Source: TMED69 sp964642505
GTDB lineage: Bacteria > Pseudomonadota > Gammaproteobacteria > Ga0077536
NCBI GenBank assembly: GCA_964642505.1
Contig: CAZXQY010000019.1
Span: 1 to 33,710 of the forward strand
Direction: 5' to 3'
DNA: 33,710 nucleotides
Both the position numbers and the translations under genes were made by a program. Positions 24,829 to 33,610 of the stretch are shown in pieces. Numbering within the stretch: the first letter of the stretch is position 1; each line of letters begins with the position of its first letter. Below the pieces are notes generated by a model. It had not been told where the DNA came from. It did not search any database and saw only the letters and a program-made list of their open reading frames with translations.

Positions 24829-26085
24829 TCATGGAATTAAAAGAATTTGGCCTTCGTTAATAGCATCAGAAATTAGCTTATTTAAAGCCTTCAACTTTTC
24901 TATGGTTATACGATGTCGGACCGCTATCGCTGAGAGAGTGTCTCCTTTTCTCACTATATATTTCCGAAATCCGTTCCGACCTAGAATTTTTTCAGGCACT
25001 TCAAAATAAGCACAAATTCCTCGGTATATTGCCTCTGCGATGTTCTGTCGAAATACTGGATCGTTCAACCTCTGCTCCTCATAGGGATTAGAAATAAATG
25101 CTACCTCTATCAACACAGAAGGAACATCTAAAGATTTCAGTACCATAAAACCAGCATGCTGGACTTGTTTTTTGTGAACCTCGCCAACCTTATTTAGCTC
25201 CTTCAAAATCCCTTTGGCAACTTTGATACTTTCTTCCGACGAAGCCTTTTGTGATAAATCAACCAATGTTTCCCAAAGGTCATCGTCTTTATTCTCTCTT
25301 CGAATCGAGCCAATAAAATCTGATACATTAGCTTGCGAAGCTAGCCTACGAGCAAGTTCGCTACTGGCACCTCTATTAGATAGCACATAAACTGAAGAAC
25401 CTCTCACTAGTCTATTCCGTATTGCATCAGCATGGATAGACAAGAATAAGTCAGCACCTTTTTCTCTCGCCACTTCCACTCGATTTCTTAGCTTCAACCT
25501 ACGATCGCCTTCCCTTGTGAGCACACCCTGGACTTTTGAATTTTGCTTGATGACGTTGTTGAGACGAACAGCTATATCAAGTGTAATGTCCTTCTCATAC
25601 GTACCAGCTGTTCCAACCGCCCCGCTATCTTCTCCTCCATGTCCAGCATCTATAGCCACGGTAAATAGTTTTTTTTCATCCTTTTTGCCGGTCGAAGATT
25701 TTATTTTGTCCCGGCCTACGTTTAAGACTAATTTTATCTGCTTTGGTTGTTCAGAATGTTTGAAACCATGTGTGAAAGAAGCCAGTTCTCGAGTATCGAG
25801 AACCAACCTCAGACCATTTGATCCTCTTTCTGCGTAACGGGTGCGCAAAAGAATCCCCTCTCCCGAAAAAGATATCGCCAAATCGTCGGCTAGTTTGACA
25901 TTTTGAAAATCCACCACGACTCGATCTGGAGACCGCATCCTAAAAACCCTGTACTCCGTCCGCTTCGTTAAAACCAAGGTTACCTCAGCTGCAGTTTCTG
26001 ACACGTGACTCGTGATAGAAAATACTTCGTTAGCTGACAGATCTGCCATCATCAAAAGGAGACAAAAAACGATGCGAATTATCAA
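24829..26085 (-). CDS. N-acetylmuramoyl-L-alanine amidase (AmiB/AmiC type) with AMIN and LysM domains
   Basis: Periplasmic zinc amidase that cuts the peptide from peptidoglycan during septum splitting. A signal peptide (residues 1-18, RIVFCLLLMMADLSA), an AMIN targeting domain (about 19-122), a charged linker, an amidase_3 domain (about 142-355) with DAGHGGEDSGA (zinc His149), Glu164 in GTYEKD, the SIHADA histidine and the catalytic VLIEVAFISN Glu, then a C-terminal LysM (about 370-418). The start is TTG; an in-frame stop lies shortly upstream and no ATG gives a full signal peptide. Activation by EnvC/NlpD-type factors is expected from the family. Confidence 0.93.
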   Translation of the reverse strand: MIIRIVFCLLLMMADLSANEVFSITSHVSETAAEVTLVLTKRTEYRVFRMRSPDRVVVDFQNVKLADDLAISFSGEGILLRTRYAERGSNGLRLVLDTRELASFTHGFKHSEQPKQIKLVLNVGRDKIKSSTGKKDEKKLFTVAIDAGHGGEDSGAVGTAGTYEKDITLDIAVRLNNVIKQNSKVQGVLTREGDRRLKLRNRVEVAREKGADLFLSIHADAIRNRLVRGSSVYVLSNRGASSELARRLASQANVSDFIGSIRRENKDDDLWETLVDLSQKASSEESIKVAKGILKELNKVGEVHKKQVQHAGFMVLKSLDVPSVLIEVAFISNPYEEQRLNDPVFRQNIAEAIYRGICAYFEVPEKILGRNGFRKYIVRKGDTLSAIAVRHRITIEKLKALNKLISDAINEGQILLIP

Positions 26086-26133
26086 GGCTTTACTCTACAA
26101 TAAGTCCGATTTACTTTCTCAATCTTTCTTTAA

Positions 26134-26595
26134 TTACAAGTTTTCACTCTCTGCCAGATCTTTAGCGGTTACCGAGTGCTTTTTACAACTCAAGGAAATC
26201 TGCCTGGAGTCTCCTTTTATATCGATTTGAATCTTTAAGTCAGGTAACGGCAAAACATTCGAGCCCACTTCAGGCCATTCTATTAAAAGAATACTCCTAG
26301 AATTTAAGTAATCGTCCAATCCTATATATTCAAGTTCCTCTACGGAATCTAACCTAAACAAATCGAAATGATTAATAACGCAAGAATCCGTTAAATACGT
26401 CTCAACCAATGTGAAAGTAGGACTCTTAACTGGGCCAGCGAAACCAAGGCTCTGAATGAAACCACGTGCGAAGGTTGTCTTTCCGGCCCCTATTTGGCCG
26501 ATTAGGTAAATACATGTCGGAGGCCTAATCAATCCGGCTATCTCCTTCCCGAGCCGCATCATATCAGAGGCCGATTTGATATTGTAGCGAAGCAA
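26134..26595 (-). CDS. tsaE: tRNA threonylcarbamoyladenosine synthesis ATPase TsaE
   Basis: A 153-aa P-loop ATPase that works with TsaB/TsaD in making t6A37 of ANN-decoding tRNAs. Walker A is GQIGAGKTT (about 33-41), followed by SPTFTLVETY and the late LIEWPE motif, all as in the family. The start is TTG at 26595; ATGs at residues 12-13 are possible alternatives. It lies between nnr and the amidase as in E. coli (yjeF-yjeE-amiB). Confidence 0.93.
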   Translation of the reverse strand: MLRYNIKSASDMMRLGKEIAGLIRPPTCIYLIGQIGAGKTTFARGFIQSLGFAGPVKSPTFTLVETYLTDSCVINHFDLFRLDSVEELEYIGLDDYLNSRSILLIEWPEVGSNVLPLPDLKIQIDIKGDSRQISLSCKKHSVTAKDLAESENL

Positions 26596-26607
26596 ACCTT
26601 CTTATTC

Positions 26608-28080
26608 CTACGGGTTGACCAAAAGTTGAATGTAATCCATCAGATCGTTTGCCGCCAGCCCCCGCTGTCCATATTTATCACTAGCAACATCAGCGGCATG
26701 AGAGTGTAAAGCTCCCGCAAGTACGGTCGCTTCTCCTTGCGGAAAACCTTGAGCCAAAAAAGAACCTATTATACCCGTTAAAACATCGCCCATACCACCC
26801 GACGCCATTCCCGGATTCCCATCTAAAAGGACCACCGGCACGTCATCTTGATGGACAATCACTGTTCCGGGACCTTTTAATAAAACCGTGCCTCCGAATT
26901 TCTTTACCATTTGTCTAGATGCCAAGAACCTATCCGACTCTATATCTGTGGTGCCCACGTCCAGCAGTCTAGCAGCCTCTTTTACATGGGGAGTCAATAC
27001 ACGATTTACCTTTAAGTCGGGTTTCCGCGCCAAAAGATTCAGGGCATCAGCATCGTAAACGCAAGGAAGACTAGTCTCCCGTAGACCTTCTAGTATCCGA
27101 ATCCCCCATGGTTTTTGAGAAAGTCCCGGGCCTACCGCAACGACGGTGGACTTTTTCAATAGCGATTTTATATCTGAAACTCTGGATATCGCATGGCACA
27201 TTAATTCCGGTCGTGTACAGGCTAGAACAGACGCATGATTAGGATGAGTACCTATGGACACCAAGCCTGTTCCTGCCCGGATAGCGGAACTACCACATAA
27301 CAAAGCGGCACCCGAATAACCTGGATAACCGCCGAGAATCAGAAGATGTCCAAAATCCCCTTTGTGAACATCTTTTTTTCTAGGAATAAGCCGGTCTCTT
27401 ATATCTTCATAACAAACCCCATAAGCGGTAGGAGCGGAACCGTCTATAAAAGTTTCCGGCGACACAAGTGTTTCTAGCAATGGTTCACCGGCCGCTATTT
27501 TTCCGGCTCCTGTAAACAGGCCTTGTTTTAAAACTAAGAAACAAACCGTCAAATCCGCCTTTACGGCGCGACCAAAAACCGCGCCACTTGTCGAATTTAC
27601 CCCAGATGGGATATCCATCGACAAAACTTTCTTTTTGCAATCATTTATTATTTTTATCGCTTCATCGAATTCTCCTTCGACCTCACGATTCAATCCAACA
27701 CCGAATATTGCATCTACCACCACGTCACATATCCCGTCGAACTGATTGGTTCTTTTCACTATGAGACCATTTCTTATACAATCTTCGTAGCAAATTCTAG
27801 TTTCTCGTTTAATTAACCCCTCCGAACCAATCCAGTATACATTCACATCCAAACCAATTTTTTTTGCCAAAAGCGCCAGCACAAGGCCATCCGCCCCATT
27901 TTTACCTGCTCCACAAAAAACCGCGATGGATTTAGTTCTAGGCCATTTTTCAAGTAACACAACCAAAGCTCGCCCCGCGGCTTTTCTTATTAAATCAAGA
28001 TTTCCTAAATTGAGAGTGTCTACTATTAACGCATCAACTGCCTGAGACGATTCGCGATCATACAAGTTAAGAAAACTCAT
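26608..28080 (-). CDS. nnr: Bifunctional NAD(P)H-hydrate repair enzyme (epimerase/dehydratase)
   Basis: A 490-aa fusion. The N-terminal YjeF_N epimerase domain (about 1-210) carries FCGAGKNGADGL and DAIFGVGLNR. The C-terminal ADP-dependent dehydratase (about 225-490) carries GHLLILGG, AVGPGLSQ, VYDADALNLL, LTPHVKEAARLL and GGMGDVLTGIIGS. It restores damaged NADH and NADPH. The N-terminal loop, GPGNNGGDG in most members, reads GAGKNGADG, a mild divergence. An AAAGG ribosome-binding site precedes the ATG. Confidence 0.95.
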   Translation of the reverse strand: MSFLNLYDRESSQAVDALIVDTLNLGNLDLIRKAAGRALVVLLEKWPRTKSIAVFCGAGKNGADGLVLALLAKKIGLDVNVYWIGSEGLIKRETRICYEDCIRNGLIVKRTNQFDGICDVVVDAIFGVGLNREVEGEFDEAIKIINDCKKKVLSMDIPSGVNSTSGAVFGRAVKADLTVCFLVLKQGLFTGAGKIAAGEPLLETLVSPETFIDGSAPTAYGVCYEDIRDRLIPRKKDVHKGDFGHLLILGGYPGYSGAALLCGSSAIRAGTGLVSIGTHPNHASVLACTRPELMCHAISRVSDIKSLLKKSTVVAVGPGLSQKPWGIRILEGLRETSLPCVYDADALNLLARKPDLKVNRVLTPHVKEAARLLDVGTTDIESDRFLASRQMVKKFGGTVLLKGPGTVIVHQDDVPVVLLDGNPGMASGGMGDVLTGIIGSFLAQGFPQGEATVLAGALHSHAADVASDKYGQRGLAANDLMDYIQLLVNP

Positions 28081-28094
28081 TACCTTTCATGTTC

Positions 28095-28634
28095 TCAGGT
28101 AAAAAATTTGAGCTTGTAGTGTCTCAGTTCCGCAATCGACTCCTTGATATCATCTAGGGCTCTGTGTCGTCCTTTTTTTTCAAAAGAGGCTAGTTCAGGA
28201 TTCCAACGGGCCTGCAATTCTTTAAGGGTACTCACATCTAAATTACGGTAGTGGAAAAAATCATGTAGGTTGGGCATATACTTTCTGAGAAACTGACGAT
28301 CTTGACAAACACTATTACCACACATCGGAGAAACATTTTTGGCGGTATGTTCGCACAGAAAATCTAAAGTAGCCTTCTCTGCCGAGCTCTCATCTTCCTG
28401 ACTGGCTGCCACGAGATCTATCAAGCCCGAAGCTCCGTGGTGGATACGGTTCCAATCATCCATTTTAGAAAGGACATCCTCATTCTGATGGATGACTATA
28501 TTTGGCCCTTCAATCAGCTTTTCGAGTTTAGAGTCCGATATTATAGTCGCAATTTCGATTATCTGGTCCGTCTCGGGGTTAAGTCCCGTCATTTCTAAAT
28601 CAATCCAAACTAAATCCAACTTAGAACCATCCAT
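28095..28634 (-). CDS. orn: Oligoribonuclease
   Basis: A 179-aa 3'-5' exonuclease that degrades the shortest RNA oligomers, including linear pGpG from cyclic-di-GMP turnover. DEDDh motifs are visible: WIDLEMTGL (Asp and Glu), MCGNSVCQDRQF (Asp) and GRHRALDDI (His, Asp). It lies between recR and nnr, tying the dnaX-ybaB-recR block to the amiB-miaA-hfq block. Confidence 0.95.
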   Translation of the reverse strand: MDGSKLDLVWIDLEMTGLNPETDQIIEIATIISDSKLEKLIEGPNIVIHQNEDVLSKMDDWNRIHHGASGLIDLVAASQEDESSAEKATLDFLCEHTAKNVSPMCGNSVCQDRQFLRKYMPNLHDFFHYRNLDVSTLKELQARWNPELASFEKKGRHRALDDIKESIAELRHYKLKFFT

Positions 28635-28658
28635 ATCAATTATCGCCAGCTTAAGCTG

Positions 28659-29255
28659 TCAGTACTCCTGCCTACCTTCCAATGCCCTAGAAAGTGTCAA
28701 AGAATTTACAAATTCCAGCTCCCCTCCGATCGGTACTCCATATGCTATACGAGTAGCTTTGACGTCATACTTCTCAGCTAGCTCTTTGAGAAAAAAAGCG
28801 GTTGCCTCACCCTCTAATGTCATACTGGTTGCGACAATTACCTCTTCAAAGATCGCGGAGCTTACCCGAATCTCAAATTCAGATAGACCGAGGTCTTCGG
28901 GTAAACAGCCGTCAATTGGAGACAGTCTACCGAAAAGAACAAAATATTGACCGTTGAAATTTGAAGCTTCTTCAATGGCCTCAACATCTAAAGGATTTTC
29001 AACCACGCATACGATCTTCTTTTCTCTACTTTCATCCGAACAGACCCAACAACATTCGGATTCACAATAATTTCTACAGGTCTTACATCTCCTAATGTTC
29101 TCCACACATCTTCTAATGATATCGGCTAATAACAACGACTTGTCCCGATTCTTTTCCATCATGTGAAAGGCCAATCGCTGAGCCGATTTCGGCCCAATAC
29201 CAGGCAGAAATTCCAAAGCATTTGTGAGATCCGATAGAAGTCGAGATGATCGCAT
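28659..29255 (-). CDS. recR: Recombination mediator RecR
   Basis: A 198-aa protein of the RecFOR pathway that loads RecA on gapped DNA. The helix-hairpin-helix LPGIGPKSAQRLAF is at 17-30. The zinc finger C57-C60-C69-C72 falls at exactly the family positions, and a Toprim domain follows (CVVENPLDVEAIE from about 83). The ATG at 29255 matches the usual N-terminus; a TTG four codons earlier is in frame but adds nothing conserved. It is 20 bases behind ybaB. Confidence 0.95.
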   Translation of the reverse strand: MRSSRLLSDLTNALEFLPGIGPKSAQRLAFHMMEKNRDKSLLLADIIRRCVENIRRCKTCRNYCESECCWVCSDESREKKIVCVVENPLDVEAIEEASNFNGQYFVLFGRLSPIDGCLPEDLGLSEFEIRVSSAIFEEVIVATSMTLEGEATAFFLKELAEKYDVKATRIAYGVPIGGELEFVNSLTLSRALEGRQEY

Positions 29256-29275
29256 ATCAAAAATCAAGGAACCAT

Positions 29276-29602
29276 TTAGGGCAACGGTAGCTTAAACCCC
29301 AACGGCATTTCTAGACCCCCAGTTATACCTGCCATTTTTTCTTTATTTAGTTGAGACATTTTCTTAGTGGCATCGTTAAATGCACCAGCGATCAGGTCCT
29401 CTAGCAAACTCTTACCACTGACATAAACTGATTCCTCAATCAAAACCGCCTCTACTTCAAATTTACCGTTGATAGTAATTCTAACCATGCCACCGCCAGA
29501 CTCTCCTGTAACACTAGTCTCTAGTAATTCTTCTTGAAGCCTATCTACCTTGGCTTTCATGTCTTCTGCCTGCCTCATTAAGTCGCCGAGTAGATTCTTC
29601 AT
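29276..29602 (-). CDS. ybaB: YbaB/EbfC nucleoid-associated protein
   Basis: A 108-aa dimeric DNA-binding protein: an N-terminal coiled helix (LLGDLMRQAEDMKAKVDRLQ), a central beta-sheet (SGGGMVRITINGKFEVEAV) and a C-terminal helix (AGAFNDATKKMSQLNKEKMA). Usually encoded between dnaX and recR, as here. The ATG at 29602 is preferred over a GTG four codons upstream; GAGGTGG lies 11 bases before it. Confidence 0.93.
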   Translation of the reverse strand: MKNLLGDLMRQAEDMKAKVDRLQEELLETSVTGESGGGMVRITINGKFEVEAVLIEESVYVSGKSLLEDLIAGAFNDATKKMSQLNKEKMAGITGGLEMPLGFKLPLP

Positions 29603-29644
29603 AATAGGTACCACCTCTATATTCTGCTTCGAACTCTTCAGAAG

Positions 29645-31264
29645 CTATTTTTTCAGACTTAGTTCATCAAGATTCGCATCAAAAACCGACTGTAATTTTT
29701 TTATATTCGGATTTTCCTTTAGCTGATCTTCCACCTTCACTTTCTTCATCTCGATAGCCTCTCTCTCTACACTAACTGGAGTTTTTAAGGAAGTAGTGTC
29801 TAAGACATTAATCTTTACCTCTACTTTACTCTCCAACTGTCTGCTAATCGCTGTTGCTATCGATTCTACGTAGTCGCGTTGAATAAAGCCGCTAAAACTT
29901 TCTGAAACCCCAAGAAAAAACACAGGTCCTTTTCTGTGGCAAAGGATGCTATTCCTGGCCAGTTCTCTTGGAAGACCAGTTAGTTCCAACTTCTGAACCA
30001 AGTCACCCCATTCGGCGTTTAGATTTTCATTTTCTCCATTTAGTTGGTCATTATTTGACTGTTTATCAGTTCGAGATTTTTCCTCTTCTGGTGGACCTTG
30101 GGAATTTTTTAATACTTGTCTTTCGCCATTTACCTGGCCCGCTTCTGAAAAGCCAGCTAACAGATTATCCGTTGATTTTTCCGACGGCGTAAAAGCCAAC
30201 AAGCGTAGCAATATCATTTCGAAGGCCGACTCATAATCGGACGTTACTTCCAGATTCTTCAATCCTTGCAAAGCTATTTCGTAATAGAGTTGGCAATCCT
30301 CTGAACTTATTTTTTCTGAAAAATCGATCAAATTTTTATCGTCCTCTAAACCATCAGCCTCAGTTATTCCGATCACTTGGACGACAGCAACTCTCCGAAG
30401 CACATCCAACATCTGTTTCAAAATCCGATCGAAACTGGATGTCCGCATTCCAAGTTCTCTACTTACCTCTAAAAGTTTGGCCCCGTTACCTTCCGAAACC
30501 AGTTCAAGTATTTTTACAACAGTTTCCAATTGGGCTAGACCGAGCATTTTCCCGGTATTCTCAAAACTTATCCTTCCGTTTCCGTGAACAATAGCCTGCT
30601 CTAACAAACTTAGAGCATCCCTGACACTTCCATCAGACGAGCGTGCAATTTCAATTAGCGCAGGTTTTTCAAAGGTAACTTTTTCAGAATCCAACACCCG
30701 TTCGAGTTGATGGACGATCACATCGAGCCCTACTTTCCTCAAACCAAACCTTAGACAACGCGAGAGAACAGTCACGGGAATTTTTTCTGGATCGGTAGTT
30801 GCCAACAGAAATTTTGCGTGTGCTGGCGGCTCCTCCAGTGTCTTTAACAAGGCATTGAAAGAATGTTTCGAGAACATGTGAATTTCGTCTATTAAATAAA
30901 TTTTAAATCTAGACCTCGTCGGAGCATATTGTACGTTGTCAAGTAACTGTCGCGTTTCCTCAACCTTCGTCCGAGAGGCGGCGTCTACCTCTATCAGATC
31001 GATCATTCTTCCTTCATCGATTTCCAAACAAGAGGCACAGGTGCCACACGGCTTACTAGATATCCCGTTACTGCAATTCAAAGATTTTGCAAAAATTCTC
31101 GCGAGGGTCGTCTTGCCAATCCCTCTACAACCAGAAAAAAGATACGCATGATGTAGTCGCTCGGTATCAAGCGCATTTGCCAACGCCTTTACGGTTTCAG
31201 GCTGCCCAATAACTTCAGAAAACGCTTTGGGCCTCCATTTTCTCGCTAGAGCCTTATATCCCAT
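29645..31264 (-). CDS. dnaX: DNA polymerase III tau/gamma subunit
   Basis: Clamp-loader ATPase, 539 aa, shorter than E. coli tau (643). Walker A GCRGIGKT is at 45-52, zinc cysteines at 64, 73, 76 and 79, Walker B LIDEIH at 124-129 and the SRC arginine-finger motif near 168. Domain III ends near residue 370. A polar linker (370-415) then leads to a C-terminal tau domain. Codons 385-387 carry an A AAA AAT heptamer in the correct phase for a -1 shift (see findings). It is transcribed behind the SRP RNA and heads dnaX-ybaB-recR. No clear ribosome-binding site is visible. Confidence 0.95.
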   Translation of the reverse strand: MGYKALARKWRPKAFSEVIGQPETVKALANALDTERLHHAYLFSGCRGIGKTTLARIFAKSLNCSNGISSKPCGTCASCLEIDEGRMIDLIEVDAASRTKVEETRQLLDNVQYAPTRSRFKIYLIDEIHMFSKHSFNALLKTLEEPPAHAKFLLATTDPEKIPVTVLSRCLRFGLRKVGLDVIVHQLERVLDSEKVTFEKPALIEIARSSDGSVRDALSLLEQAIVHGNGRISFENTGKMLGLAQLETVVKILELVSEGNGAKLLEVSRELGMRTSSFDRILKQMLDVLRRVAVVQVIGITEADGLEDDKNLIDFSEKISSEDCQLYYEIALQGLKNLEVTSDYESAFEMILLRLLAFTPSEKSTDNLLAGFSEAGQVNGERQVLKNSQGPPEEEKSRTDKQSNNDQLNGENENLNAEWGDLVQKLELTGLPRELARNSILCHRKGPVFFLGVSESFSGFIQRDYVESIATAISRQLESKVEVKINVLDTTSLKTPVSVEREAIEMKKVKVEDQLKENPNIKKLQSVFDANLDELSLKK

Positions 31265-31307
31265 AATGTTTCAAATACCGATTTTTCATAATTTTCTATC
31301 AAGAGCA

Positions 31308-31420
31308 GGCGGCAGTCGCACCCGCAATATCTCTGCACCCGAATCTGCCGCTACCGCTGCTCCCTTTCGGGCCTGACGGGGTTTACGGCGCTCCGCCGCG
31401 AAAACCCGGGCACGACCACC
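31308..31420 (-). ncRNA. ffs: Small signal recognition particle RNA (4.5S RNA)
   Basis: About 110 bases read on the minus strand. The conserved apical domain reads GUCAGGCCCGAAAGGGAGCAGC, corresponding to the universal GUCAGG..GGAA..AGCAG with a GAAA tetraloop (31368-31365). The ends pair over 14 base pairs: 31420-31407 with 31324-31311, including G-U pairs. It binds Ffh and guides membrane-protein translation. It lies 44 bases before dnaX on the same strand, an arrangement also found in other bacteria. Confidence 0.93.
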
Positions 31421-31426
31421 ATGATC

Positions 31427-31432
31427 ATTATA
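31427..31432 (-). promoter_or_regulatory. -10 element of the SRP RNA gene
   Basis: TATAAT on the minus strand ends six bases before the predicted RNA 5' end at 31420, ideal spacing for a sigma-70 start. The -35 region around 31450-31455 is far from consensus. It probably also feeds dnaX-ybaB-recR. Confidence 0.55.
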
Positions 31433-31540
31433 TTAGGTTCTCTACCAGTGAATAGTCTATCACGCAAATATCTGGCAATATATCTCAGAAGACTTAAAAA
31501 ATTTAATTATTTAATTCTAGATACAAGGCGAGAATTAATT

Positions 31541-33610
31541 ATGCCATACAGGATTTCCGTAGATACTGGCGGCACGTTCACCGATGTCGTCGTAACTGAT
31601 ACCAAAGGTCAGTTTACGGTTGGCAAAGCATTGACCGATAGAAAACGTGCTTTTTCTAGTATCGAATCTGGACTTAGTTTAGTAGCCGAACAATTATCAC
31701 TGAAAGTGGAAGCGTTACTCCGAGACACGGATATTTTCATTTACGGAACCACGAGAGCTACGAATGGGATAGTCGAACATAAAACCGCGCTTACAGCGTT
31801 CCTGACAACAGAGGGATTCCCAGATATTTTGCTTCTCAAAGAGGGTGGCAAAAGTGAACCTCACAATCTGGCTATGACGTATCCAGAACCCTACATCCCC
31901 AGAAGATACACTTATGAAATTCCGGAACGGGTAAGTGCTGAAGGGAACATAGAAATCCCCTTAAATGAAGATTACTGTCGCGAATTATTTTTGCGAATGG
32001 CGAAGGATAAAATCGAATCTGTGGCGATTTGCCTTCTTTGGTCAATTTCCAACCCCAGACATGAAAAACGAATTGCGGAATTAATTGAAGAAATCATGCC
32101 AGAGGTACCCTACACCCTTTCACATGAAATAAACCCTATTCTGAGAGAGTATCGGCGTGCATCCTCTACTGCTATCGACGCTTCGCTTAAACCTCTTATG
32201 CAAGGTTATTTATTAAATTTAGCAAAGGATTTGAGAAAAGCTGGATATGCTAACGACATTCTTGTGAGTACCTCCTTTGGTGGAGTTATGCACCTTTCCG
32301 ATATAGTCGAGAAACCGATTTTCCTAGTCAAGTCAGGACCAGCTATGGCACCAATCGCAGGACTGGCGTATGTGAATTCGGAAAATCTAGATGGCGACAT
32401 TATCGTTTGTGATGCCGGCGGTACTACCTTTGACGTTAGCCTCGTGAGGGATGGAACCGTAGAGTTCTCGAGGGATACCTGGCTAGGTCAACAATGGACA
32501 GGAGACAATCTGGGAATGGCTTCTGTAGCAGTGCATAGTATAGGAGCGGGAGGAGGTTCCATTGCCTGGGTAGACTCTGGCGGATTATTGCGAGTAGGAC
32601 CGCGATCGGCTGGCTCAGAACCTGGCCCAGCTTGCTATGGACTAGGTGGAACAAAACCCACAGTTACGGACGCCGCAGTTGTCCTTGGTTACATCGATCC
32701 AGATCATTTTTTAGGCGGCAGAATGAAACTTGACAAATCCGCCGCTGAAGAAGCCGTCAACAGATTGGGAGCTGAGATAGGGGAGACCCCCGAACGTACT
32801 GCCTTTGCGATCATCACTGTGGCAAACGAAAATATGATTGAGGCTATTAAGGAACTGACTATCAACGAAGGCATCGACCCAAGTGATTCAGTCTTGGTCG
32901 CGGGCGGTGGTGCTGGCGGGTTAGGGATTGTCCCAATTGCGACGGAACTCGGATGCAAGACGGTTCTGGTCCCTCGTACCGCAGGAGCTTTGAGCGCTTC
33001 GGGAATGCAGTTTTCGGACATAATTACAGAAACGGGTGCTAGCCGACTGACTACTAGTGAAAATTTCGACTTCGAAGGTGTACGAGAAGCTTTAGCACAG
33101 ATAGACAAAGAACTTGACCAATTTCAAAACGACTTGGCAAGCAGAGGAATAGAGGAGATTGAAAAGCGATATTTCGTCGAAGCTAGATATCGGTTTCAGG
33201 TATGGGAGCTTGAGATCGAAATCAAAGATAATCTCTTCGCGGGAGAGGAAGATGTCCACGATTTAGTAGAAAGGTTTCATCGTATGCACGAAAGGGTTTT
33301 TGCCATCACTGACGAAGGCCAAGTTGTTGAATGCTTAAACTGGAGAGGAAGACTTGTTGGAAAGGTAAACTCTACGTCCCTCGAACCCTCTAAAATATCT
33401 GAAACTTCGAACGCAAAATCCGAACGGCAAAAGAAGGTACATTTTGGAGATGGGTCCACAGAAACTGCGATATTTTCGGGAGAAACCTTACCCATAGGTT
33501 CTAAAGTTGAAGGACCTGCTATTATAGAAGAACACACTTCTACCCTGGTCGTATACCCTGGTTCTGCTGTAGTGGTTAGCTCGGGCGGCCGTTACTTAAT
33601 TAGCCTTTAG
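31541..33610 (+). CDS. Hydantoinase/oxoprolinase family protein, HyuA-type subunit
   Basis: A 689-aa ATP-dependent amidohydrolase subunit of the hydantoinase A/5-oxoprolinase/acetone-carboxylase family. The N-terminal nucleotide-binding DTGGTFTDVVV is at about 8-18, GTTRATNGIVEHK follows, and a second phosphate motif reads VCDAGGTTFDVSLV. GAGGGSIAWVDSGGLLRVGPRSAGSEPGPACYG and VTDAAVVLGYIDPDHFLGG match the family core. The upstream in-frame ATG at 31421 would start inside the SRP RNA promoter and is rejected; MPYRISVDTGG at 31541 is the family N-terminus. HyuB is normally the next gene but none starts in the remaining 100 bases. The substrate is unknown. Confidence 0.9.
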   Translation: MPYRISVDTGGTFTDVVVTDTKGQFTVGKALTDRKRAFSSIESGLSLVAEQLSLKVEALLRDTDIFIYGTTRATNGIVEHKTALTAFLTTEGFPDILLLKEGGKSEPHNLAMTYPEPYIPRRYTYEIPERVSAEGNIEIPLNEDYCRELFLRMAKDKIESVAICLLWSISNPRHEKRIAELIEEIMPEVPYTLSHEINPILREYRRASSTAIDASLKPLMQGYLLNLAKDLRKAGYANDILVSTSFGGVMHLSDIVEKPIFLVKSGPAMAPIAGLAYVNSENLDGDIIVCDAGGTTFDVSLVRDGTVEFSRDTWLGQQWTGDNLGMASVAVHSIGAGGGSIAWVDSGGLLRVGPRSAGSEPGPACYGLGGTKPTVTDAAVVLGYIDPDHFLGGRMKLDKSAAEEAVNRLGAEIGETPERTAFAIITVANENMIEAIKELTINEGIDPSDSVLVAGGGAGGLGIVPIATELGCKTVLVPRTAGALSASGMQFSDIITETGASRLTTSENFDFEGVREALAQIDKELDQFQNDLASRGIEEIEKRYFVEARYRFQVWELEIEIKDNLFAGEEDVHDLVERFHRMHERVFAITDEGQVVECLNWRGRLVGKVNSTSLEPSKISETSNAKSERQKKVHFGDGSTETAIFSGETLPIGSKVEGPAIIEEHTSTLVVYPGSAVVVSSGGRYLISL

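Noticed and set aside
29696..29702. Run of seven A (minus strand) near the dnaX 3' end as the gamma frameshift site
   Set aside because: It lies about 20 codons before the normal stop, too late to produce a gamma-like product.
31421..31540. Extended N-terminus of the HyuA protein from the ATG at 31421
   Set aside because: It would cover the SRP RNA promoter and add 40 residues unlike the family; MPYRISVDTGG at 31541 is the normal start.
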